A stretch of 64,000 nucleotides of DNA from Punica granatum (taxonomy: Eukaryota; Streptophyta; Magnoliopsida; Myrtales; Lythraceae): NCBI RefSeq assembly GCF_007655135.1, contig NC_045131.1, positions 21,064,001-21,128,000 of the forward strand. Reading direction: 5' to 3'. Below are positions 24,231 to 35,050 of the stretch, in pieces (positions within the stretch are counted from its first letter, which is position 1; every line of letters starts with the position of its first letter). The translations under genes were made by a program, and so were the position numbers. Under the pieces are notes generated by a model. It was not told the DNA's origin, ran no database searches, and was given only the letters and a program-made list of their open reading frames with translations.

Positions 24231-26635
24231 CCGATCAACAGGTACAGCCCCGACAAGCCAGACTGCCAGTCGGGTCTACCAGTCGACCCGACTGCACCGG
24301 TTCGGGTCTATTCGTTCCAGTCGAGTCTCCCGACTCCCTTTGCCACTTCTCCGACTCTTTCCTCGTGTTCCGAGGCTAGGTAACACTCCTCTACAACGTA
24401 GGGAAATTAGGTTCTCGATATTTGCTTGTTATGGAGTGATAAGATGAATAACACTCGTTTGCATGCAAGTTCCGACCTTTATTCGTTTCCATGCATATTT
24501 ATGTCGTTTGTTACACTCGAATATTGTTCTAGCATGTATATCATGGCACGAAATGACCGAAGGCGAGGTAAGAGAGACCACCTTAGCCTCATTCGAACCA
24601 TCGAAGCTCATGGCTAATCCCCGAGGAAGGGATCCGAGAGCCTCCTTGGTTCATCCGAGGCCAACGTGACCTCCCTTTCCCCAAAATTGGTTGGTTCATG
24701 CATTTTATGTTCGCTCATCACATATTACACGTTAGCATGACGGGAAACGGCTAAAGTCGAGGTGGGAGAGACCGTCTTGGCCGTGGTTGAACCATGGAAA
24801 CTCACGGCCTAGTCCCAAGGGAGGGACCCGTGAGTTCCCCTTGGCTCATCCGAGGCCACCATGGCCTCTCCCTCCCCGAAATAAGATGGTTCCCGTATTG
24901 TCTTCCCTCCACGCATATGTTGTTGCATGAGCCGACGCCGTTTTATCGATTCCCTTTAAATACGATATTTGCATTTGCATTACGTGCTTGTTTGCGCATC
25001 CAAGATCATGGCGGCATCGGCTTTATAGAATGTGTGTTATTATCATGTTTGACGTTTTATGCATGCAAGAAACGATTAGAACCGATACGAGAGACCATCC
25101 GGAATTCAAATCGAGTCAAGGAAATATTCGGTCATCTCCATTATGGAATGACCGAATTCCCCGTGACCCTCTTTGAGTTTAAGTTGGCCTCTTTTGTCGC
25201 TTCGAAATCGGCTCTTGGAATTGAGTGTAATTTCTTTTCCGTTTAATCGTTGATTACGCGTTAGCTCCCATGTTAGGCGCGTTAGTTTTGGACGATCGCC
25301 CATCGACTCCATAACATTCGTTACTCGAAGACATAATCACTAAATAATCCCACAAACAAGGAAATGGGACGTGTCATTTGACTAATTAAACCATTTGGCC
25401 TAAATAATTGGACAAATCGAATATCAATTTGTAAACGCATCGACGGATTACGAAACGGTGGAAATGTCCTTTTCAAAATCCACAATTTCATAACATCGAG
25501 ACGCATAACACGAATAGAATTAGTGTCTAGGGAGCACTCGCGTACTATGACTCGAGCCCGAGCCCAATTTGAGGCGGCTCAAGTCGAAATATGTGAGTTC
25601 TCTTCGGACCTCTTCGTGTCACGCGATCTCCATTTTACACGTGCACTTCACACATTTTATCGTCCAAGGGCATAACCGTCATTTCGTGATCCGTCGATAT
25701 CCTAGGCGTTAAGGAGACCGAAACACCACGATCTATGGATAGAAAGGGGCAGCCCATTCGGGTGCGAGTTTCATTCGCATGCCCATTTTATCCACTTTCG
25801 GTGTTCCTATCTTCTTACCGTAGATTCGGTAGTTAGCATTATTATTTCTGTCACAAAACCTATAAAATCGGATTAATCATGCATTTGACTTAATCAAACA
25901 TTAGATAATGGCTAGGCGGAACACTAGGTTCCAAATATAGAGTCAAAATACGAGTTTGGCATATTCAGTGAAGCCGTAGTGACATTCACGAAATGAAATC
26001 TTAAAAACAAACTCACACATGTAATTGACATAGAACCATATCCTAGCCCACCTCTTTGTTTGCCTAGGTTAGATACATTGTTTGCTAATCAACCCCGGTT
26101 AATAACTAATTAAATCACGTACATTCGGCCTAATACAGAACTTGTCTGTAGTTGTCTGTATTTATCTGTTTTTGTCTGTTTTTCATCAGTTTTATCAGTT
26201 TTCTTCTATTTTCCATTTGCTTTTGCTGATTTGTCACGGCTCGGGTCCGAACCCATAGGTTACGTAATACACGGGGCCCAACGCCCCCAAATCACCGAAT
26301 ACGAGGTCCAACGCCTCCTAACTCACTGAGCGCGTGCAACCCGAGTGCGGAATGGGATCCAGCCTCGAGTCACCATCACACTCCAAATGTGGCCTATGTG
26401 GAAGGAAATTTGGATTGGATGTGTGAAACGTGTTTAGATATCCCCCGGGAGCTCGATCGGTCCAACGATTACAGTGGGAACTAATCGGTTCTCCTGCAAA
26501 CCGTCGGTTCGATCGGACCCGACCCCTGGCTCTTTGAGCCCGCGTTGCCTTAATTTATTTATCGGTCATTCAAAATACACGGTGAGCCGGAGTGGAATAT
26601 TGGCCCAATGCAAACCGATCGGGATCCATTTACTT

Positions 26636-26896
26636 TAGGGGTATTTACCTAAAATGGCCCATGGTTTGTCCGTTTTGTCAAATCTATCCTATGCTTTTTT
26701 TTTGTCAAATCTATTCCGTGGTTTACTTTTTGCATCAAATCTATCCCGGCGTTATCTTTTCCGTCGACATCTAACGGCCGTGCTGACGTGGCGCCTACGT
26801 GGCAAGTATGGCCCACTATCTTTCCACGTGCCACGTCAGCACGGCCGTTAGATGTTAACGGAAAAGATAACGCCGTGATAGATTTGATGCACAAAT
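26636..26896. mobile_element. Truncated foldback (MITE-like) element
   Basis: Starts TAGGGGTATTTACCTAAAATG and contains repeated TTTGTCAAATCTAT motifs. It then forms a long hairpin: the arm around 26735-26810 (TGCATCAAATCTATC ... CTAACGGCCGTGCTGACGTGG) pairs almost perfectly with 26830-26895. The outermost ~95 bp of the left arm have no partner on the right, so the right terminus is missing. No transposase is encoded. The superfamily is uncertain; Mutator-type foldbacks look similar. Both flanking LTRs are truncated exactly at its ends. Confidence 0.65.
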
Positions 26897-28260
26897 TTCG
26901 GCCATCCTTAGGCAAATCGTGGGATCCTACGACCGAAGAGGAAAATCCGGGAGAAAGCTCGGGTCTCGATTGGTCGCGTATTCGAAGTTCGTGGTTTGAA
27001 TTGAACGTCGAATTGTCGATATACACGAGAAAACGGATTTAATGAGCTCAAGATTGGCATTTTTCGTGGAAAATTGCCAAATATCTGTATGAGGCTCGGA
27101 AGCCGGTTTTGCTCCTTTTATGCATTCAGAGCGAGGTTACCCACTTATGACAGCATATCTTGTATCTGCATCCCACGTCGGTCATTTTGACATAAATTGT
27201 CAAATTACGTGGGCACTTGTCCCTTAAGCCGGTAAATGCAAATATGGAGCCGAAGATGTCCTAGGAGGCCGAAATTGGATTTCTCAGATTGCTTTATGAG
27301 TTTCTTGGGCGATTCGGAGATCACTGTGATCTCCGTTTACCGAGATTGGGCCTCTAAGGATATGAAAAGTGCATATGAGACCCTTAAAGCACTTTTCGAG
27401 GGGTCTATATGAGTTGCCCAATTCATTCCGATGATTCCACATTGAGCGTTGAGATAAGCGGCACTAGAATTGCCAACCATCTGGCGTCAAGCTTCCCCAA
27501 AGAGGACCTCCGGATATGGATTTCCATTGAAAATGGTCTTTTGTGCTCCTCGGAGGTTACTCAGGAAACCGATAAGGGTTTTACTGTCTGTTTTGCCCAA
27601 TTGCGAATGTCCGCTGGAGTCAGGGCAATGTAGTGTGAACTTCGTTTGCCGTAATTCCATCAGACCGGTCTCCGGTTATGCTCTTCCGAATAGGGGTGTG
27701 CCCGTTTTGTCGCTCGGAAGTCATTTAGGGTGTCTGTATGGCTTCCAAAAGACAATCTGAAGCATTGCTCATGCTCTGTATGATTGTGGGGCATGGCCGC
27801 ATCTGATATTTGGAATTAACTTTTCTCCAAGAAACCGGCATTTTTGGACTTCCACTGAAAAGTTGTATGTATACAGAAAGTTGTTCTGTATAGAGCAGAT
27901 GATTTGCGAAATGCGTTTGAAGACACTTTTCATCTGTTTGGCACCGATGTGGATTTTTGAGGTCCAATATTGGCTATCTTCCGACGAACGAGCGAACTAT
28001 CAGAAAATAGGATTGTCCATGTAGTACACTGGAAATGTCGGTTTTGGACATTGTTGAGCTCTCTAGTCACTCTGTTACCCTTTGGTAACCCTTGGAGTCC
28101 TTCTGTCACATGTGCATGTCTTCTGCTCAATTTTGCCGACTTGAGGATGAATAGTGATTTCCGCTCTGTTAAGTCGTTTTTCTGTATTATGCTCAAGTTG
28201 TGGCTTGGACCATTGCTGATATCATTGTTTGGAAAGGTGAGCCAAAATAGGGTGCTGACA
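26897..28260 (-). repeat. Truncated LTR 'H' (5' portion), inserted in ORF1 of element A
   Basis: The high-coordinate end is a proper LTR start on the minus strand (plus strand CAAAATAGGGTGCTGACA). It abuts ORF1 sequence of element A in mid-codon stretch at 28261, so this LTR belongs to a later insertion and not to A. About 1364 bp of U3 remain, closest in its first bases to the LTR of D (GGCTCACC, CCAAACAA, GATAT-AGCAATG). The remainder, including the TATA region, is cut off at the foldback element. Confidence 0.75.
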
Positions 28261-29401
28261 GTCGTTAGTGGGATGCTCGGGAAAGTAGAGCTCCTGAACA
28301 ATGCGCGTGCCCCACAAACGTCAAACCACTCGGACTTGTAAAAACCTATCCGGGAGTGAAGCTGTAGTGTATGCCCACATAAAGCGTTATGGAGTGCCTG
28401 ATCCGCCTCTGTAGGGATGTCCTGTAGGCCGCTGAGTTGTCTGATGACTCAGGCTGGAAAGACAAGTGTGCTCCCTAAATGACTGATGAGGGGAAGTCCT
28501 ATAACTTAAGGACATCCAATGGTCATGGGACCGCCGAGATTCCAACGAGTAGTCCATAAAAACTGTGCTGGGGTGAGCTCCTCCATGAACTGCGTCCAAT
28601 CGGTGTAGTAACGGTTGGAAGGTCGAAACACATGGAGTAGACGAGCGATGAGCGAGCGCTCGTCGGAGATGCATGAAAAAGGATGGGATGAGCTGAATGG
28701 CCTAATGTGTGCAAGAAGCCAAATCTGAAGCAGATGCGGGGATCCTCTCATTCTGCCTTGCGAATCTTTCGTACATAGTCAAGAGACCAAATGGTCTCAG
28801 CCAAGACGGCTTCCACATAACTATGGCCTCCTACCACTTGGAGGATGACCTAGGCAAGTGCCCCGTCTATGAGGTTCGACGAGTACGGGAACAGAATAGT
28901 CCCGAAGATAAGCAAGAGGAACTCATGACAGGCGTCACACTGATATGATTCTCCCGTGGCATTGAGAGTACGGAAATGTATGAAGTCTATGAGCCATGAA
29001 GTCCTAATGCCGTGCTCCCATCCATACTGAAGCTCGCGACGAATTTCTTCGTCGCGAAGACCTAAAAGGATGGCTAGTCTACTCTGTATCGTGGCAAACT
29101 GGTTGGGCACCACGATGTCGTGAGTCGGCATAGGCCGTTGAATGAGTGCTGCGTATTCCTCTACTATAGGAGCCAGTTCTGTCCCCTGAAAGTTGAAAAC
29201 GGCTCACTAAGTGTCCCAAAAACTGATAGTAGTTCTAAGCAAGGTCCAGTCAATGGGAGAATCAGTAAGTAGTGGCAAGTCTCCTATGATGAGCCGGAGA
29301 AATGCACGGTCAACTGGGCGAAACGAGCTCCAAAGGCGTGTGATGTCCGCGGCTAGCGTGATGATGAAATCAAGCCTAAGACAGGGACGCAAGCGATCCA
29401 T
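28261..29401 (-). pseudogene. Ogre-type ORF1 protein, pseudogene (element A)
   Basis: Colinear with codons 1-380 of the ORF1 of element D (51574 to about 52711), starting with a similar MDR-RPC-RLD N-terminus at 29401 and a matching leader upstream. It is broken by a TAG at 29207-29209 and a second TAG just after 28850, both where D has CAG. A one-base deletion between 28850 and 28751 shifts the frame. A TGA near 28315 corresponds to the TGA of D at 52651. The 3' end is cut by LTR H at 28261. The family is the plant-mobile-domain-like protein that precedes gag in Ogre elements; its function is unknown. This copy cannot make a full product. Confidence 0.85.
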
Positions 29402-29817
29402 TCTTACCTAAATGGAAAAGATGTTGGTTTAATGTTTATAAACAAACTGATGCAATGTCCTAATTTGTTTTGAAAACATGCATGCAAGTGCAGAAAAATA
29501 AACTATAGCATTAGTTCATTACATTGTACAACACTCTTTCAGTGAAAACAGCAAAAGGCTCCCCTAAAAGAAAAACTAGGAGCCGACTCAAAGACTCAAC
29601 TTTTGGGTCGGTTGACGGCAAGAAGGTTATTTTGGTCCAGTATGACGGTCCCTGTTTATGCATGGTTTCAGCGTTCTACTGGGAAAACTAACTAGGGATG
29701 GGGGCTTCCGATTCAAGGGTGTCAATTCCTTAAAATCAAGCGAGGATCTTTGGGGGTCGGTTCGGTGGTAAAGCCAACTCAATCCGTTTCCTTACTCGGA
29801 ACCTCTGATTAACCTAG
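29402..29817 (-). other. Leader of element A, ORF1-proximal part
   Basis: Non-coding. Matches the D leader in inverse orientation, including CTGCACTTGCATGCATG and the AACTGACTC-like block near 29580. It ends at CCTAG (29813-29817), the left target duplication of solo LTR B. Confidence 0.75.
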
Positions 29818-32800
29818 TGTGTGCACCCGAATTTAATCTCGTCGGGGCACGCATGCGCGCGCCTAAGCAAACGCGGCTTGGGAGTATCCACTTTCCCAGG
29901 GATGCGCGACGGACGCACGTGAGAAGGAGTCGCCACTTGCCATTTTACGACCCGAGGGTCGAGGGTCGGCAAGTTACCCGGGTCTAGGGGTACGGGGTAC
30001 ACCTAAATGCTAAGGCAATGGTCGTACGGAACCGAAAATTCCGAATTCGGGGGTTCTATTACGTGCGGGCCTATATCCCGCACGCCCTCTCGGTACTCTA
30101 GCTTGCTAAGCTTGCCATTTTATTTACCGCGTGATTTAGAGTTGCGCTCGACTCGCCCGTTTTGACACCGTAAATTCGATGAATTGATCGAGTCGGGCCA
30201 AGAGTCCGAAAGATGAGTAGGCTCGTGTGTCGAGGGATCGGTTCACTATCTTAGAGTTACAGTTCATCGAATCGTGATGGTCGATTCCCTGCGTGAACCG
30301 AAACCGCGAGTACCCAAACTTACTCACCCCTAGGTGGCGATAGACCGACTTGACCGGTTCGACACTCAGACCTCTCGCTCGCCGATCGGGGATCCTTACA
30401 ATTGAATGCACGAATGTACAAATAAAATTCTCGCAATGTTCTCTCAACTAATTACAAGGTATAACTGAATAAGTGAATGGATCCCGATCGGTTTGCGTTG
30501 GGCCAATATTCCGCTCCGGCTCACCGTGTGTTTTGAATGACCGATAAATGAATTAAGGCAACGCGGGCTCGAAGAGCCGGGGGTCGGGTCCGATCGAACC
30601 GACGGTTTGCAGGAAAACGACTTGTTTCCACTGTAACCGTTGGATCGATCGAGCTCCCGGGTGATATCTAAACCCGTTTCACAAGCTCAATCCAAATCTG
30701 CCTTCCACATAGGCCACATTCAGAGTGTAACGGTGAATCAAGGATAGATCCCATTCCGCACTCGGGTTGCACACTCTCTGTGAGTTAAGAGGCGTTGAAC
30801 CTCGTATTCGGTGATTAGGGGCGTTGGACCCCGTGCAATACGTGACCTATGGGTTCGGGCCCGAATCGCAGTAAATCAACAAAAGCAAGAATAAAACAGA
30901 AGAAGACTGATAAAACTGACACAGTATAGAAAGCAACTGACAACTACTGACAAATGTCGGTGAATACAAACGAATCGTGTATTAGGCCGAATATACGTGA
31001 CTTAATCAGTTATTAACCGGGGTTGATTAGCAAACAATATATCTAACCTAGGCAAACATAGATGGCGGATTAGGATAAGGTTCTAAGCCAATTACATGTG
31101 TGTGTTTGTTTTATGACTCTCATTCAGTTAAGTGTCACTGCGGTTTCACCGAATTAGCCAAACTCGTGTTTTGACTCTAGATTGGGATCTATTATCCCAC
31201 CTATCCATCATCTAGGGTTCGATTAGGCCGAATGTACGATTAATCCGGTTGTTCGTGTTTTGCAACTAAAATAAAATGCTTCCCACCGAATCTACGATAG
31301 GGAGATAGAAGCACCGAAAGTGGACGGAATAGGCCGTGCGAATGAGACTCGTACCCGAACGGGTAGCCCTTTTCCGTCCATAGATCGAGGCGTTTCCGAC
31401 TTCCTAACGCCTAGGGTATCGGTGAATCAAGGAATGACGGTCATGCCCTTGGATGATAAAATTGCGATGTTCGTGTATAAATTGGAGATCATGTCACACA
31501 AAGGAGTCTAAGAAGGACTCTCGTGCCCCGACTCGGGCCGCCTCAAATTGGGCCCGGACTCGAGTCATGACGCGTGAGTACTCCCTAGACATCAGTTCTA
31601 TTCGTGTTACACGACTCGGTATTTTTAAATTGTGAATTTTTAATGGAAAAAAGGGCATTCCCGCCATTCTGTGAATCGTCGATGCGTTTACGGATTAGTA
31701 TTTGATTTGTCCGATTATTTAATCCAAGCGGTTTAATTAACCTAATGATTCGTCCCATTTTCCCGTTTGTGAAATTATTCGATGATGGTGGCCCGACATT
31801 ATGGGTATTGGATTCGGTGAGTAATTATCCAAAACCAACGCGTCAACCACGCATCTACCACATACCTAATAACAAGACCCGAACATTAAGACATCCTATT
31901 CCAAGGAGCGATCCGAAACGACTAGGGAGGTCGGCTTAAGTTCGAGAGGAGTCGGGGGACTCTCGGCCGCTTCCCGAAGGAAGGAGCCGAGTGACCTTTG
32001 ACTCGTCTCGAATTTTGAGCGATCTCCCGCGCCGTTTCGGATCATTTCTTGCATGCACAATACATTAATCACGATAATAACACATGTTCTAGTCATCTCG
32101 ATACCGTCACGACCATAATTGCATGGAATCACACAAACACACATGAATCGAGATATTTAAATGGAAATAGCAAGACGATCTTGACTCGAATAATAACGAA
32201 ATAAATAAAACACGGGAATCGACCCATCTCGAGGCGGAAGAAAGCCTCCCGGACTTGTGTGGTCCAAGGAAGCTCTCGGTCCTATTCCTCCAAGGAAGGC
32301 CGTGAGCTTCCATGGCTCACGCCAGTTGGGAGGACTTCTCCGGCCCCGATTCGGGCCTTTTTCCGTCATGCTATCGCGTTAACTTTGATTAATGATAAAA
32401 CACACGGGAACCAACCCCTTTCGAGAAGGAGGAGACCAACCTAGCCGCGGGTGGGCCAAGGAAGCTCACGGGTCTCTCCCTAGAGACTCGGTCGTGAGTC
32501 CCGTGGCTCAACCCGTGACCAAGGGGACCTCTTCCCTCCGGATCCGAGTCATTTCCCGTCATGGCACGCGAGCTTGGACATCATATAGACACAGCATGGT
32601 CGTGCTTGAGAATATAATGGACGTACGTTGCATGAAAGTGCATGGAAAAGGTAGATCCGAAAGAAAAATGGGAACTTGCATGCATTTCGGGTCTTTAAAA
32701 CACATGAACACTTCCTACGAGTAAGGATCGAAGATTCTAACTTGTATAGATCGTAAAGGAATGTTACCTAGCCTCGGTGTACGAGGAAAAGAGTCGGGGA

Positions 32801-34858
32801 AACGGCCTTGAGAGTCGCTAGACTCGGCTGGAAGTTACGAGCAGTAGGTACCCGTAAGGCAGCGGCTGCGGCAGGTCGGGGAAAAACGGGTCGGCACGCT
32901 TATTCCGGTCACGGCACGGTGCATGGTCGGGCTCGTTGGACTCCTAAGAGACAGATCTAGATGACCATGGGCAGACCCGAGCGTGCCAAGGCCTGAACAA
33001 ACTCGAAAATGTGAGATAAAGTTCGGTAAAAGTCGGGTGAACCCGGTAAAGGAGAAACGAGTGAAACAATAGTTGTGCACGGTTGATCGGCCCTCGGATC
33101 ATGACCACCTCTTCACGAGAGAAGGTGAGGGTTGTGAGGAACCCTTTGAACGTGATGGCACAACTCTCCGAAGTCGTGGGAGGAAATGGCACGCGTGGAG
33201 GTGTCCGGGGCACGCGGGTAACGCCTAGGAGACCCGATTCTTCATGCGACTAGAACTCGGTATTGGAGGCTTAAAATGGGAAATCTAAGCTCGGAAATGG
33301 ACTTAGGGGGTGGAAAATATGTAGGCTAGGAAGTTTGATGATTTTTGGCTTAAGTCGGGTCGGGTGGTTACCGGAATACCGGGCGGTTTTCCGGCGGTTT
33401 TGGCCGGTTTCGGCCTTGGTAAGGGGCTGGACGGAACTTGGATGAGAGCTGGAGGTTGAGAGGATTTTAGAGAGAAGTTGGCTTGAGAGAGAGTGAGAAA
33501 GAAGAAGTGATTAAGTCTAATGATGCTAGAGGCTTTATAGGAGTGGCTAACGGCTTGATTTGGGGAGTTTAATCACGGATTAGGGCCTTAATCTAGGGCT
33601 GTCGAATTTTGGAGGGGATTAGGATGGGGAAATAGTCATGTGGAGTGTAGGGGAAGCAAGAGGGAATTGATGGAGTGATGGATGGGTGATGGGAGTTGAT
33701 GGATGTGAGGGGAAATTCAAATTTTGTGGTGGTGGGAGCTTGGAGCCGCCGGGATTGGAGATGGAGCCCACGGCTTGGGGCTGTCCAATCGGAGTCGTGT
33801 TTGATTGTGGGCGAGCCGTGGCTTGGGGTTGAGCCGCGGCTTGATGGCTCGGCTTGGCTGAGCTGTGGGTCCCATTTGATTGAGAAAAAAGCCAGAAAAT
33901 GCTTGAGACTTGATTGAGCGCGCGTCCGATCTCCGATGTCCAATTAATTTATGGATTTGGAATGCTTGAATGACGAGGATTTGAATGAGCCTAATATCGC
34001 CATGCATCGCGTGGACGAATGTCCGGGCTACTCGGCGCCTCGAGAGTCGGTTTTGCCCTGTTTGGACATGCGGAGTGGAGTTTAGCGCCCCTCGACCCCC
34101 GATTGATCTTTGTGCATCCTTGCATTCGTTTTGGCGATCCTTTGCCCCGCGGGTGATCGTTGGCTCGTCGTCCGCGGTCGGGGACCGTTGACCCGGGAAG
34201 ACCTAGGGACTCTGACCGGGATTTTCTCAGTGTGCCCTGAATGCCTTGAGGTGCTCGGGGATTATTGTGAGGTGCTCAGAGATCATTGTGGTCTTTGCTT
34301 TCCGTGGAAATACCCGAAAGCTCGCCAGGAGGCGTTCGTGACCACTGAAACGTACTTCGAGAGACCGAGTCGAGTTTCGGAAGGTTGTCTGAAGCTTGTT
34401 CCCAGGCCCTGGTGGTCCCTAGGTGCCTGTAGGCCCGTTTTGAGGGGCTGTTTGCTTGTCAGTGGAGCGAACCCCGGGAGCTCTGTCAGAAAAGGCGTCC
34501 GTGGGGGATCGGGGTGTCCCGGCTTAAGCAGGATGTCCCGGAAATGCGCCCGGACGTGTCATTGGTCATTTTGGCACTGAGGGGGACTTTTGGAGCCCCA
34601 TATTGGGCACCTTTCGGTGCTTCGGTGACTCAGTGATGAATAGTGCCACAGTGCCAGCTCTGCCATTTTCGGGGTTCTTTGTCCGTTCGTTCTTCCGATG
34701 GCTTTCCTTTGCTTTTCTTAGCGACCCAGCTCTTCTCTCATTGTTCATGACTCCGTGCTCGCCCATTTGCCTCTTATTGCCGGGTCATGAATAGTAACCC
34801 GGGCTTTGATCGGGGATTCTCGTGTGGGAAACCGGTGGGCCAAAATGGGGTGCTGACA
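29818..34858 (-). repeat. Solo LTR 'B' with 5-bp target duplication
   Basis: 5041 bp, from TGTGTGCACCCGAATTTAAT to CCAAAATGGGGTGCTGACA, flanked by CCTAG on both sides (29813-29817 and 34859-34863). The leader of element A is continuous across it, as in the D leader where AGCTAGGTTAGTCAGAGG is uninterrupted. No primer-binding site or internal sequence belongs to it. Same subfamily as solo LTR E: the first 80 bases of U3 are nearly the same. A TATA box lies at 33533-33540 on the minus strand. Confidence 0.92.
33505..33540 (-). promoter_or_regulatory. TATA box and downstream motif of solo LTR B
   Basis: The minus strand reads CTATAAAGCC, then TCATTAGACTTAATCA, identical to solo LTR E. If active it would read leftward into the leader and ORF1 remnant of A. 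Confidence 0.55.
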
Positions 34859-35030
34859 CCTAGCTTCCTAGATCGGTGCCCGTGGGATTTCAGGCATTTG
34901 GTACCTAAATCCTCTAGAATGATGCAATGCAAGTGCAGAAAGGTAAATGTGCGTAAAATAAATGTACGAAAAGCGATAAATAAACATGCAAGCAAAGCAA
35001 ACGGATCAAGCCTGAACTCACTGAGTATGT
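34859..35030 (-). other. Leader of element A, LTR-proximal part
   Basis: Begins with CCTAG, the right target duplication of solo LTR B. It then matches the D leader inverted (GTGCCCGTGGGATTTCAGGC, TGCAATGCAAGTGCA). Non-coding. Confidence 0.75.
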
Positions 35031-35047
35031 CCCCAATGGAGTCGCCA
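35031..35047 (-). other. Primer-binding site of element A
   Basis: The minus strand reads TGGCGACTCCATTGGGG, three bases inside the 5' LTR. One base differs from the site in D. Confidence 0.85.
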
Positions 35048-35050
35048 AGC

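Larger units (their letters stand above)
14650..26635 (+). mobile_element. Ogre-like element F, 3' remnant on the plus strand
   Basis: Internal sequence at 14650-15086 and 19771-21331 is the plus-strand equivalent of the 3' internal region of element 1. It is followed by a tandem array, a polypurine tract (21316-21331) and a 3' LTR (21332-26635). Solo LTR E interrupts it at a GATAC target site. Element 1 appears to have inserted at the left end, so the rest of F, including any coding region, lies outside the window or is lost. The 3' LTR is truncated at the foldback element at 26636. Confidence 0.75.
21332..26635 (+). repeat. 3' LTR of element F, 3' end truncated
   Basis: Starts TGTTAGCACCCCATTTTGG and follows the solo LTR E subfamily until GATCCATTTACTT (26623-26635), which equals E near 19113. 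The final 650 bp or so of the LTR are missing. It is about 1.3 kb longer than E over the shared part, largely from local duplications at 23085-24200. A TATA box lies at 22907-22914. Confidence 0.87.

Noticed and set aside
26897..28260. 3' LTR of element A
   Set aside because: It begins directly inside ORF1 of A, with no gag, pol, array or polypurine tract between, so it is a later insertion (H).
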